From NCBI GenBank assembly GCA_051294375.1, contig CM119265.1:28240260-28304259 (forward strand): 64,000 nucleotides of DNA, given 5' to 3'. This document shows, one piece after another, positions 12,228-24,480 of this stretch. Every line of letters begins with the position of its first letter. Position 1 is the stretch's first letter. The notes under the pieces are model-generated. The model saw nothing but the letters and a program-made list of their open reading frames with translations, did no database searches and had not been told where the DNA came from. Both the position numbers and the translations under genes were made by a program. This stretch comes from Paraspadella gotoi. Taxonomy: Eukaryota; Chaetognatha.

Positions 12228-13061
12228 TTTTTTTTCTCATAAAAATGAACCAATTACAGGTAACGAAAATAATCTAATATCTTTAATCAAGGAAGAAAGA
12301 AATAAAGGAAAAAAGGAAAGAGTGGAATTGTTATCGAAGAGGAAAAAAGAAAGATTTTTGAGCAAATATCTAGTTAACAATAACATTATGTCCTTGCCAA
12401 ATAAAACAAGTTTAATTTTCATACAATCGCCTCTAACAATTTTCAAAAGAATCAAGTTTGAGTGAATAGATAATTTTTATATTTTTTATATTTTTACATG
12501 TGGTACATATAATTTTACGAAATTTTACAGTGAGAAATGTGGTTTTTACAATCAAAATAAGACGATAAAAGATTTGGAAAAAATATGTAGTAGAGACAAA
12601 TAAAAAGTGAGAACATAAAGAATTATCAAATATCAAGTTTCCTAAGCGAATTGAAAAGCCAATTGTTATGATTAAACATTTAGCTGGAAAAAGATTGATA
12701 AATAACTCTATAAATGTTTTATCCCTTTTTAAAGATCTCTACTTTTAATCAGCTTGTGTTTTGACATTTTTATTTTATTACATTTCTATTTCAGAATATT
12801 TGTATGTTTATTATAACAAAGAATAGAAATTTTTTCGTGTTTTAGATTGCAGATTTAATTCTCAGAAAGAAACAAAGATAAAATTGTCTGATAGTTTTAA
12901 AACAGATATGTTGGCGACAAAAATAGTATAATAATACAACCAAGTTAAAACGCAATAGATCGACAATATATTCATATGCATTGTCTATCAACAGTATTTG
13001 GCAGATATGTCAGGATGTGGTTTTTAGTTGCGCCGCGAATACTTGCGGAGCAACTCTATAA

Positions 13062-13310
13062 GTCACTTTTCGGTCGGTAGGTCTGTCTATTCATCGGCCG
13101 CTCTCACTTACGTTAAAAATGCATATATTTTGCCCATAGTTGGTTGTTTATTTGTTAGGACATGAAAAAACCTCAAATCGAAAGGACTGCTAGCGCCGCT
13201 TTTAGGAAATCCTAAAAATATAAGGAATAAAAGATGGAATTTCGATGCAGTGCATGTCATAAACACACGGGCTAAAAAAGTGGTTTAGTCATGTCATCTT
13301 ATGTCATGTC
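13062..13310 (+). repeat. Dispersed repeat, inverted partner at 45020-45266
   Basis: The segment from gtcacttttcggtcggt through cacttacgttaaaaatgcat, tagttggttgtttatttg and acctcaaatc to cataaacacacgggc matches the reverse complement of 45020-45266. The distant copy has more ggtc units, and this copy has about 55 extra bases starting agcgccgcttttagg. No open frame and no terminal inverted repeat were recognised. It is likely a non-autonomous element. Confidence 0.75.
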
Positions 13311-14109
13311 GTATTATGTGATCAGAGGGAAATATACGTGAAAATAAAGTCACTGCCTCGCAACACATTGGATGAACCGATCTTGCTTTTATTTGAATCA
13401 GGTTTGAACAAGAAGCAACAACAGTGAAATAAATCGGGAATGAAATTTTCAACATTGAAGGCAACAAAAAAAAAATTATCCATTAAAAATAAAATAAAAT
13501 ACTTGAACAATTATTAGGAAAACAAAAATGTTGATGAGTGATGCCTCAGGGCCTCATCCACAACGGAGTCTCCACTGATGGAATCACTGAAAAAGGAAAG
13601 ATTGCTTGATCGAGTGATTGATATAATTAAGCTACACTCTGAACTAGTTTTTCATCAAAAAAATATCAATATTTTTGTAAATGTTTAATCGGTAAACTTT
13701 CATTTCATGTCATCGACTAAGACAAACTTAATCAGGAAAAAATCATTTTCCAAATTGTAATCGGCCAATGACTTGGGACATCCAGCAATTCTGTTCAAAA
13801 AAATTAACCATGACAAGAGTGAAAAATTAATAACTGTACATAAAATAAAAGTAATGATTAATTTCAACAATCACTTTTTTTCGTTATTCAATAAGTCAAA
13901 ATATAATATTGTGGCAGTTGCATAATCAGTTTTTCAATCTAAGTACTGTGAATTTAATAATAACATCATTTCTGACATACTGTAATTCGAGACTCAATCA
14001 CAACCCGTCACACATCCGTCACTAACCGACTTCTGGTGCCACCAACAGTTCATCGGGATAATTATGTAGAACAGGAAGCGGATGCGCCTCTGTGTTGAAG
14101 ACCTGAGCA

Positions 14110-14220
14110 GAAAGAGACACATTGACAAATGGACAGATCGACGGACAAACGCATCGAAAGAAAGGACAAATGGACAGATGGACAAATGGACAAATGGACA
14201 AATGGACAGATCGACGGACA
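14110..14220 (+). repeat. Octanucleotide array, gacaaatg/gacagatg
   Basis: Tandem acagatggacaaatgg units with flanking cgcatcgaaagaaag at both ends, so a larger unit of about 70 bp is duplicated too. Confidence 0.8.
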
Positions 14221-14365
14221 GACGCATCGAAAGAAAGAAGAGAGAAGAAAAGCAGATGGTTTGGACGAGATAAAAAAATTATGAAAAAAGCAAAAAAAAA
14301 ATACAAATAGAAATTTAAATCCCTCCTCAAACGTCTATATTATTTGTTTTAACCTTAAATTCTCA

Positions 14366-14998
<633 letters not shown>

Positions 14999-15469
14999 TT
15001 AAGAGATGTTATGGAAGGAAAGAAGCGAGAAGATGAGTTTGTTTAATTATATAAAGTTGTTTAATAATTCACTTCTTGCTGTAGAATATTTCACATCTTT
15101 GTATAAGGTTTTCTGTTTCTGACGATTTAAATGGAAAAAAAAACAAGGGGAAAAACCTATGTCATTTTTATAATTTTGTATTGTAATTATTCTGAGCTAA
15201 TTATTTCTGGTTAACTCAATTCAGAAAAACAAGACATAATATTTTATTTTATTTCACGAAGTCAAAATTTATAAACAAGTCTCAAAGTATAATTTAAAGA
15301 AACAGTAATGAAACAACAACGAAATATATATTTCAAAAAATTAATCAAAGTCTTGTATATGAATTGTGTCACAACTCTTGACAATTGAAATACAATGACG
15401 CCCAAATCTAGTCACGTGACTCTTAATGACTCGAACATCATTTCCTGGTTACACCAGGGGGCTAAACTT

Positions 15470-15715
15470 TATCATGTCATTGACATTGACGTTCTTGACG
15501 TCCATGTCCCGCCATGTCAACGACATCCGTAGGACTTTGACGACCTCTTCATTCCATATTTATGACATCCATACAATTTGACTACCATGTCCCGCCATCT
15601 CGATGACATCCGCACGACTTGAGCGTTTCCCCGACACGTCAATGACTACCGCTTAAGTTGACGACCATGTCCCGCCATGTCAATGACATCCGCAAGACTT
15701 GACGACCATGTTCTG
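15470..15715 (-). repeat. Degenerate repeat of the BMP gene's last codons
   Basis: The sequence encoding the C-terminal [13 protein letters not shown] plus about 20 bp of 3' UTR (plus strand: catgtcccgccatgtcaatg then acatccgcaagacttgacg) recurs about four times downstream of the stop, at a spacing of roughly 50-60 bp, with increasing divergence. The recurring pieces are catgtcccgcca, gacatccg and gacttgacgac. Confidence 0.75.
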
Positions 15716-15840
15716 ATATTTCTTGAGAATGACGTTGGAGTGATCGTCGAAGTAAAGAACAGAAATGGCAGAGAGTTTGGTCGGGGCGCAGCAGGGCTTA
15801 GGGACGTCCTGAGAGGGAAGATGGGATTTGATTTGATTAA

Positions 15841-15935
<95 letters not shown>

Positions 15936-17763
15936 TGATTGAAAGTTGGAACCGAGAGAGACCACCACAAAGACACCACCTATTTTTTTTCTCAAACATA
16001 TTTTTAATCTCTCAAATGTAAGGATTAACAAGAAATAGATTTCCCCGACCAACTAAGTTAAAACGTTGATTGATGTAGAATAAAAGTCGGACGAGGTCAA
16101 GATTAATCGAGTCTTTGTCCGAAAACTGAGGATTTCTTTGTCCCTCGGGACATTTCTGAGAAACGAAAATCCAGAATCGCGATGAATAAAAGAGAAAAAG
16201 AATCAAAATTTGACCGAATTCTTTTTGGGAATTCGTGTTTAGATGGAATTTTTTTTTTTTCCTCTTTAGCCAGTGGCGATCGAAAGGATGGTGGAGGAAA
16301 AAAGGAGGAAAGGGAGGAAAGAAAAGGAAATCGAAGGAAATGAAAGGAAGAAAAGAAAAGAGAGAAAAAGAAGTAAAATAAAAGAAAATAAAAAAGAAAG
16401 AAAAGAAGAAGAAATGAGATGGCAAGATTCAAAAAGAAGGAAGAGAGAAAGAATTGAGAATCTCTTGAAGAAGGAAAATGATAGAGAAAAGAAAAAAGAA
16501 AAAAGAAAGAAAAAGAATTAAAAAAAAGAAAAAATTGGGAAAATGAAGGAAATAATTTAAAAGAAAAAGAACAAACAAAAAGAATAATAATGTTTTTTTA
16601 TGTTGTATTACTTAATTCTTAATCACAAGTGAGTGAGTAAAGTTTTTCGTTAGTATAAAATTGGAAATTATAATATTAAAAAAAAACGCAAAAAAACGAA
16701 ATCCAAGTTCCCATCACATTTCCCATCACCTCCCATCACTTCCCATCACATTTCCCCTAACATATCCTATCACTTCCCATCCCATTTCCAATCACATTTC
16801 CCATCACCTCCCATCACATTTCCCATCACATTTTCTCACCTNNNNNNNNNNNNNNNNNNNNNNNNNACCTAGGAATTGATGAGATGGATCGAGGCGTTTG
16901 CACGATGGCGTGTGATGGTGGCGTTCAATTGAGCGGTTGGCAAGCGCAACGAAAAGAACATTCACCGAGGCAAGTAAGTAAAGCCTTCGTACCTTCTGGG
17001 CGCATGATCCAGTCCTTTTGTTTGGGGGAGCGGGGTACGGAGAGGGGGGGGGCGGGGCGTGAAAAATTGGGTTGGAGTTGAGGGAAAGGTTTATATTCGT
17101 CGACTCGTCGTCGTCGTTGTCATCGTCTTCGTTCGTTGTCAATCGTATCCATCGTCATTATTGACGTCTTCGTCTGTCGTCTTCTACAATTGTCATCGTC
17201 GTCTTCGTCGTTGTCTTGTCTTCCCATCATCTACCCATCTATCATGCCCATCTTCACCAATTCCTATATCTCACCCACTTCCATATTTCCCATCTTTCCT
17301 CATTTCCTCATCTTCCCCTATCTCCCCATCTTTCCCATCTTTCCCATCTTCCACCCATACTTCCCATCTTTCCCAATCTTCCTCATCTTCCTCATCTTCT
17401 CTCATCTTCCCCACTTCCCCAGCTTTCCCAATCTTTCCGCATCTTCCTCATCTTTCCCCTTTTCATATTCATTACCTCTTTATCCCATCTTCTCATCTTC
17501 GCTCCTCTTCCCATCTTCCCTCCTCTCCCACCTGCCATCACAAATCTCTAAAGGAGACGTAAGCGGTTTCTTCTGACATTTTTCGGCTCAGAGGGTCAGC
17601 AGGCGTTCGAGTAGGCGTGGCTATCAGACACTGAGTAGTGGAACCGACTGGCGTGCGCAGCTGAAGCCGCACCTCCCCACAGCGTGAGAGTTTAGAGTTG
17701 GCGCCTCGAAGGGGTGTCCGTGCGGCCTGTTCGACCAGGTCAGAGCTTTGGTGGGGGTTGAGA

Positions 17764-17796
<33 letters not shown>

Positions 17797-18325
17797 GAGG
17801 AGCAGAGAGGAGGAAGAGAGGAAGAGGAGGAATGGTAAATAGTCAAAGAAGCTTAACGACAAATACAGAAAACGAGACCAATAGAAATGGCTTACAGAAA
17901 CCATGTACGAGAAAATCCCTTTTGATCCTTACCTTTGGACGAGGCGCGCTTTCCTTGTTCTTTTGTTATTATGACTGAAAGGTCGGCGGCCGGACGCTCT
18001 GTGGGAATTCCTGAAAGAAAAAAATAAGCATTGAATTTTGATTGACAAAAAAAACAAAAATTATTAGGGAAATAAGATTAATAATTCTTATAAACGTCCT
18101 CGCAAGACTAAATAATTTAATATAAAGTTATATTTTCAGTCAAATGGAGAAAAGTGGGGCATTTAACAAACGAATTTTTTTTTTTTTTCCAAATATTTCG
18201 ACTTATTTTGCTAAGTCATCATCAGTGGCAGAAAGTGAAAAAACCGAGAAAAAATGATGTTTGTTTAAAACAAGTATAGAGAGAAAGAGAAAGAGAGTAG
18301 AGAGAGAGAGAGAAGAGAAGAGAGA

Positions 18326-18361
<36 letters not shown>

Positions 18362-19300
18362 AGAAATGAAGAGATGACACTTGGGTAAGGAATAGGCTAG
18401 TAGATATATTATAAACATTGCACTAAGTCGCACAATATTTGGGAAAAAATCGTTTGTTAAATGCAACTTTTCTCAGATGAAAATTACTTTATATTAAATT
18501 AATTATTTAATGATAGAGAGTCCCAAAACTCTACCTTCTGAAATCTGCCTGTCTCTAATTCTTTCTCGTTCCGCCCGAGTTCGCCTGATTCGAAAGCTCC
18601 GCCTGTTTCTCAAAAAACTAACGACATAAAAGGACGACGAAGAGCGAGTCGTCGTCGTCGTCGTCGTCGTCTCGCGTCGGCGCGTCTGCGCGTCGGCGGC
18701 CGCAGACTGGCAGCAACCGGACGGCGGAATGGGCTTGCGTTGTTGGCTGGCGTCGCGTGCCGGATTTGGCCTGGCGTCGGCCCGGCGCGGCGCCAAACGA
18801 GGCCGATATCCGACGCCGTCATCGCGGCGCCTCGGAAAAGGCGTTCGATTTTGAGGTAGAGGCCCCTGGAAATCCAAATTGGATCAATTGAATTAATCAA
18901 TGGAAATTAATCGAGAATGACATGAAGAATCATGATGAATCAAATATCAATGAATACATCATGAATATGAATACAATGAATTACTCAAAACAATCAAACA
19001 TAGAATTAATCAATGGATGAGAATCAGTCCAATTCATTATCAACAATCAGTTTGAATCAATGAATCACCCCCTCTTCCCCACCTGCCATCCTAAATCTCT
19101 AAAGGAGACGTAGAGCGGTTGCTTCTGACATTTTCGGCTCAGAGGGTCGAAGGCGTTCGAGTAGGCGTGGCCTCGAGACACTGAGTAAGTGGAACCGACT
19201 GGCGTGCCGCTCGAAGCGCGACCTCCCCACGCGTGGAGGTTAGAGTTGGCGCCTTCGAAGGGGGTGTCCGTGCGGCGCTGTTGACGGCGAGCTTGGTGGG

Positions 19301-19359
<59 letters not shown>

Positions 19360-19804
19360 AAATAGTCAAACAAAAGCTAACGACAAAATAAAGAAAACGA
19401 GAAATAGAAAGGCTTAAGAAACCATTACGAGAAAATCCCTTTTGATTCCTTACCTTTGGACGAGGCGCGCTTTTCCTTTGTTCTTTTGTTATTACTGACT
19501 GAAGGTCGGCGGCCGGCGACATCTGTGGGAATTCCTGAAAGAAAAAAAAAATAAAAGCATTGAATTTGATTGAAAAAAAAACAAAATTAATTAGGAAATA
19601 AATTAATAATTTCTTTAAACGTCATCGCAAGCACTAAATAATTTAATATAAAGTTATATTTTCATCATGGAGAAAAGTGCATTTAACAAACGAATTTTTT
19701 TTTTTTTCCAAATAATTTCGACTTATGTTTGCTAAGTCATCATCAGTGGCAGAAAGTGAAAAACCGAGAAAAATGATTTTGTTTAAAACAGTATAGAGAG
19801 AAAG

Positions 19805-19874
<70 letters not shown>

Positions 19875-20152
19875 AAGAGAGAGAATGACCTTGGTAGGAA
19901 TAGGCAGTAGTATCATTAAAACTTGCACTAAGTCGAAATATTTGGGAAAAAAAAAATCGTTTGTTAAATGCAACTTTTCTCCATGATGAAAATTACTTTA
20001 TATTAAATTAATTATTTAATGATAGAGAGTCAAAACTCTACCTTCGAAACTCTGCCTGTCTCTATTCCTTTCTCGCCGCCCGAGTTCGCCTGATTCGAAG
20101 CTCCGCCTGTTTCTCAAAAAAATACGACCATAAAAGGACGACGAAGAGGCGA

Positions 20153-20186
<34 letters not shown>

Positions 20187-23100
20187 GTCGTCGTCGTCGG
20201 TCCCGTCGTCTGCGCCGGCAGAACTGGCAGCACCGGCGGCGCTTGCGTTGTTGGCGGCGTCGGTGCCGGATTTGGCCCGGCGTCGGCCCGGCGCGGCGCC
20301 AACGAGGCCGATATCCGACGCCGTCATCGCGGCGCCGTCGGAAAGGCGTTCGATTTTGAGGTAGAGGCCTGGCAAATCAAATTGGATCAATGAATTAATC
20401 AATGAATTAATCAATGAATGAATCAATGAATGAATCAATGAATGAATCAATGAATGAATCAATGAATTAATCAAACAATCAATCAATAGATTCAATCAAT
20501 GGATGAATCAGTCAATCATTATCAACCAATCAGTTTTATCAATGAATCAATCATTCAATTGGATCAATGAATTAATCAATCAATTGGATCAATAAATTAA
20601 TCATTCGATCGATTGATTAATGAATGAATCAATCAATCAATCAATTGATCAATGAATTAATCAATCAATCAATTAATCCAAGCATTCAATGGATCAATTA
20701 ATCCAACAATTTCAACCAATCAATCAATCAATCTTAATTAATCATTCGATATTTAAATCAATCAAACTGCTGAACGTTATGCCTTCACCTTCCCATTTTG
20801 ATATCTTTGATTTCTCTCTCTCCCCAAAATTAAAAAAATGAAATCTTCAACTGACCCAAATTCTTGTTCGGTTCCATCACCCACGATTCCACAGCTCCGG
20901 TCACTTCGAAGGTCAACCACCCGAAAAACTCGGAGGTCGTCGTCAGGGAATCCACTAAGGAGAAGGTGGTCGGTCCGTCTGTGTCGCTGACCACCTTGAA
21001 GGAGGTGTCGGGGGGGGACAAGGGTAACTTAACGAAACGTCACATATGTTTTAATAATATTTTAAATATTATTAAAACATATTATTAAAACAGAAAACAT
21101 AAACTCCCTCCACTGAAAGGGTGGTATTACTCAATGGGCCACAGGGTCACGGTTGAATAAGCGTTGAAGATACTGCAATGCCCTACCTGACGGCCAACTC
21201 CAAACGCACCTTCATCAGCTTCAAAGCGAACATCTCATTCGTCGTCGTCGTCGTCGTCGTCGTCTTAAAGAGTCTCATCTCCGCGACTCGAATTTCTTCG
21301 TCGACTCGAACTTCGGTTGTGTCGAAGTAAAAGCATCGATCTTTTCGGTGACGCAAGTCACGGACTTTGGCCGCGGCCAGTTGGTGTCTGTGAGAGAAAA
21401 GAGGTAGAGAAGGGGGAGTGGAAGGGAGGGAAGGAAAATTTCGACTTGAGCAAAGAATTGGAATCGCAATGAAAAAAAAAATTAATTTAATCAAAAATGT
21501 AATCGAAAAGTCAGAATGTAATCAAAACTGAATTCTAGGCTTGAAATTCGACATAATAATTAATTAAGCAATCGAGCTCTCTTTATCTATATATATATTT
21601 TTTATTTTCTTTCTCTATTCATATATTGACTAAATAAATGTTTCTCTTTTATAATAATCACTTTTCTCTTCATCATTGTCAACGTAGCAGACGTCTCTAC
21701 AGACTCTTGAAAGAACATTAAAATGCAAAATAATTTTTGGCTTGAGAAACGCAGCGGCTTCGCTTATAACTCACGCTTCCATCTAAACCGCTTTTGTTGG
21801 GCGATTTTTATCAAGAGACGAATCTAATTAACATCGCTAATTGCGAAAATTGCCAAAATACGGTTTTCTCCTTAGACAACCAACTTGACATTTTGAAATT
21901 AAAAAAAGGATTTGACAAAGGAATAATTTGTATTATCTCTGGAACTGCTTCAACTTTTTCTAGAGACATTTCCACAAATCCTTATTCAATTATTTTAGGC
22001 TCGTGGACGAGTGGCACAAACAAATTCTGTTTACCACATGTAGTCAATTGGCTTACGCTCGACAGTTTCACGCTGTTCGAAGAGGGACAAATGTCCAATG
22101 TAGTGCATTTGCAAAGACAAGTTGATATATAATAGATTATATATACTATATAATATAAAATATATACCTCAACTTCTTGGGTTGATTGGGGAAACTCATG
22201 ATGACGTCAGCACCTTCGACGACGGACAAGTCTTGAGAGACGCCGAAGGTGTTGTTTCCGTCGCCTGGCAACGCGTTAATTCGCGGGGAACCAGTCAAGC
22301 TTGAAGCTCCGGGGGGGAGGGAAGGAAGGAAGGGGGAGAGGAGAGAAAGGAAGAGGGAGGAGAAGGAAGGGGGAGAGGGAAAGGAGAGGGAGGGGAAGGA
22401 AGGGGGGAGAGGAGAGGAGAGGAGGAGGAAGGGGAGAGGGAAGGAGAGGGGGGAGAGGAAGGAGGGGGAGGGAAGGGGAGAGCGAGAGGAGAGGAAAGAA
22501 GGGAGAACGAATGGGAGAAATCAGGAGAGAGAACGAGGAAAGAAAAGAGAAGAAGAGAGGAAAGAAACGAAGATAGGAAAGAGAAGATAATAAGAGAGGT
22601 TAAGAAGAAAGGAGAAGTGATCCAAGGTAGGAAGGTAGGAAATGGGAGGGAAAGAAAAACTAAGACGAAACCAAAAAAACATTAAAATAAAAGGAATATA
22701 AATACAATCGTTACTACATGTTTACTATGAAACATGGCGCGAGGGAATTGTTAAAGATTGTTAAAAAACTTATGAATATTTGAATAAAAAAAGGAAAGTA
22801 TAAACAGAGGTAAACAAAGAAAGAGAGGTCGCCAAAAAAAAAACAACAAATAACAAAACAAAAATCAAAATAAGAAAACGAGGCAAAGAAACTCACTGAT
22901 CGAAAACATCTGGATCGGATGCACCAGTCTCGATTTGATTCCGATACAGGGTGAGTAAATACTGCGGAGCGGAATTCCTCACCCCTTCTCTTGGTAAGAC
23001 TGAAAGGAAAAATAAAAATGCTAAGGTTTAGTTGACGAGCAATTTGAATTAGACAATGAAAACTAGACGCCTAATAAGATTACTGATCCTTTTCTAGATG

Positions 23101-24060
23101 CCTTATCTTTTTCTTCATTTTTTGAATCTTTTAAAATTAGGTCATATTTTTCAAAAGCGCCCGGTTTTATCTTAAATTTAGAATCAAGGTAAGTTTTAGC
23201 AATTAAAGAGGAAAAAGGTGACGTTAGGGACTAGGGTTGAGAATTAGATTAAAGATTAAATTCAAGAATTAAAGAACAGAAAAGGGGCGCTTTTGGAACA
23301 TAGCGCCAAAAATTGATGAAATTTGAAGAACTTACCTTTTGGTCGTCGATGTAAACCGAGCAAGGTAAGGATTTCTTTTTGCATCTCGCGTCGGTCGCCT
23401 CGAGGAAGACTGTGAATCAAAAGTCGGTAAAATTAATTAATCAAAATTTTAAAAAAATAATAAACTAATAAAATGAATATGGTTTAATTAAATCTGTCCC
23501 ATAGCTTTATTCTCTGAAAGGAGGTAATACTTATTATTAAATCAATATCTGTCGTATCTAACGGAGGCTAACTAACGTTTAAAAGAGCAAGAAGTGATTG
23601 ACAAACCAAAAATGTAATATCTTTTTAACATTTATTTACTATCAGAAAATTTGTACTTTAAATATCAGCTTATTAAGTAAAAGGATCTCTCAAAAAATTG
23701 TCACGAAATACCATTTAAAAAAAATTAATTTTTTTTAATATTTAAGAAAAGAAACAGTTCCCGAATCTTACACTAACATAAAATATTCAACCGCAATATG
23801 CAAATAAGTTTTTTGGACGAGACGCTCACCTGAACATCGGCACCGTCTGTTGCAGACGAAGATTTTCGGTGTAAAAACCGAAATTCGACGCAGAAGAAAA
23901 ACAAAAAAGACAAAGAAAGACGAAGATGACGAAAATGGACGACGACGACGACGACGACGATCGACGAAGAGCGCCGNNNNNNNNNNNNNNNNNNNNNNNN
24001 NGGAAAAAAAGTAGCGGCGTCGGAGAAAGCGGCGTCTTGGGTCGTTTTCCGCGGTTCCAT
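15680..24060 (-). CDS. BMP5-8-like TGF-beta ligand precursor
   Basis: Secreted morphogen of the TGF-beta superfamily. Exons, in transcript order: 23830-24060 (signal peptide; interrupted by the 23977-24001 gap), 23336-23409, 22897-22999, 22168-22299, 21187-21387, 20856 to about 21020, 20042-20368, 19083-19291, about 16867-17014 and 15680-15808 (TGA at 15680-15682). The hydrophobic [16 protein letters not shown] is the signal peptide. The propeptide shows [42 protein letters not shown] with [25 protein letters not shown] and GLYLKIER. The mature domain shows [23 protein letters not shown] and the terminal exon [20 protein letters not shown] ending KSCGCH, hallmarks of the BMP cystine knot. A Thr8 run (ACG codons) follows AEMRLFK. 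Defects, probably from assembly: a C8 tract near 21010 breaks the exon 6 boundary; exons 7 and 8 exist in two indel-ridden copies; exon 9 is frameshifted beside a gap. The start codon at 24060 is tentative. Confidence 0.93.
15838..15935 (+). repeat. (GATT)n microsatellite in the last BMP intron
   Basis: About 23 GATT units lie some 30 bp upstream (in the gene's sense) of the acceptor of the terminal BMP exon, whose tract is CCCATCTTCCCTCTCAG. Confidence 0.95.
16867..17014 (-). other. Corrupted BMP mature-domain exon
   Basis: After AAAAG the exon opens GACTGGATCATG (DWIM), continues RPEG, then LGECSF and NRS..ATxH-like pieces appear in different frames. This is the conserved region that normally carries the second and third cysteines, the N-glycosylation site and NATNHAIVQTL. 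At least two frame changes and an in-frame TGA are present. The exon abuts a 25-N gap (16842-16866), so sequencing or gap-filling error is the likeliest cause. Confidence 0.75.
17230..17530 (+). repeat. Pyrimidine minisatellite, cttcccatctttcccat type
   Basis: About 300 bp of degenerate 9-10 bp units (ttcccatct) in the intron after the LGWQ exon. The open frames here are repeat-derived. Confidence 0.8.
17520..18870 (-). repeat. Tandem copy 1 of a BMP two-exon block
   Basis: Contains the exon with VSFRDL (17532-17745), a (GA)n tract, the intron, and the exon with GLYLKIER (18535-18865). It parallels 19070-20370 base for base apart from many one- to four-base indels. In this copy the LGWQ end reads with a stop (TGATGG) and the long exon is frameshifted. 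Confidence 0.85.
19070..20370 (-). repeat. Tandem copy 2 of a BMP two-exon block
   Basis: Contains exons 19083-19291 and 20042-20368. It reads better than copy 1 at [13 protein letters not shown] and [14 protein letters not shown]. The second exon has a (GTC)n tract (20149-20200) giving an Asp or Arg run, depending on frame, before PFMVVFF. Frame still shifts within the exon. Confidence 0.85.
20385..20725 (+). repeat. (AATCAATG)n and AATCAATCAATT array
   Basis: Degenerate tetra- and octanucleotide array in the BMP intron. A shorter, more corrupted version lies at 18885-19060 after copy 1. Confidence 0.85.
21655..22135 (+). pseudogene. Decayed copy of the XK-like membrane-protein gene
   Basis: In plus orientation the sequence reads [17 protein letters not shown], then ITHAS and [36 protein letters not shown] and LDSFTLFEE. 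These match, in order, FVIVNVADVVTD, IHATVSTAFVWRHLSRDASN, NTVVSLDNQMDI, SWTSGTTKFC and NYTLFEE of the intact gene at 9785. It has stop codons, deletions and frame changes. It lies in the 780-bp intron between BMP exons at 22168 and 21387, antisense to BMP. Because only part of the first exon is represented, a processed or a segmental origin cannot be told apart. Confidence 0.88.
22305..22640 (+). repeat. Purine-rich GGGAAGGAGGGG tract
   Basis: About 330 bp of G/A, immediately upstream (in BMP sense) of the exon starting at 22299. On the BMP strand it is a giant polypyrimidine tract. Confidence 0.85.
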
Positions 24061-24066
24061 GACGCC

Positions 24067-24068
<2 letters not shown>

Positions 24069-24156
<88 letters not shown>
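24069..24156 (+). repeat. (GA)n next to the BMP start
   Basis: About 88 bp of GA repeat directly upstream of the presumed BMP start codon at 24060, so it would lie in the 5' UTR or core promoter. Confidence 0.85.
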
Positions 24157-24160
<4 letters not shown>

Positions 24161-24289
24161 GTTCCGAAGTTTATTTGATAGAAAAAAAAGGAGTTAAATT
24201 GAGTGAGAGAGAAAAATGAAGAGTGAGAGGAGACAGAGTGATCGATATTAGGAAGTGAAAAATTGGCTATTTGACGGATTGTGTCAGAC

Positions 24290-24480
24290 GAATAAATAAG
24301 CGGTGACCGATTTTGACGTAGTAATAAAATTGACGAAGTGTGATCAAGTGAAAAACTACGTAGTGACTCAGAGTGACGGAGTTTTTAAATGACGTGTTAC
24401 AATTGTGACGCGGCGAGAAATTTACTCGGTGAGTTAGAGTGACGCAAACAGATTGACGTACGCCACTACGTCAGCAAAAC
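24290..24480 (+). promoter_or_regulatory. Cluster of TGACG (CRE-like) half-sites upstream of BMP
   Basis: Within about 190 bp there are roughly eight TGACG or CGTCA motifs (for example TTGACGTAG, TTGACGAAG, GTGACGGAG, ATGACGTG, GTGACGCGG, TTGACGTACG, TACGTCAG). TGACG is the half-site of CREB/ATF-type bZIP factors. The location, 230-420 bp upstream of the presumed BMP start, suggests a promoter or enhancer. It could equally be a degenerate repeat of a GTGACG unit. Confidence 0.35.

Noticed and set aside
23336-23409. Alternative frame of this exon reading [20 protein letters not shown]
   Set aside because: The frame giving [13 protein letters not shown] matches the BMP propeptide and fits the phases of both neighbours.
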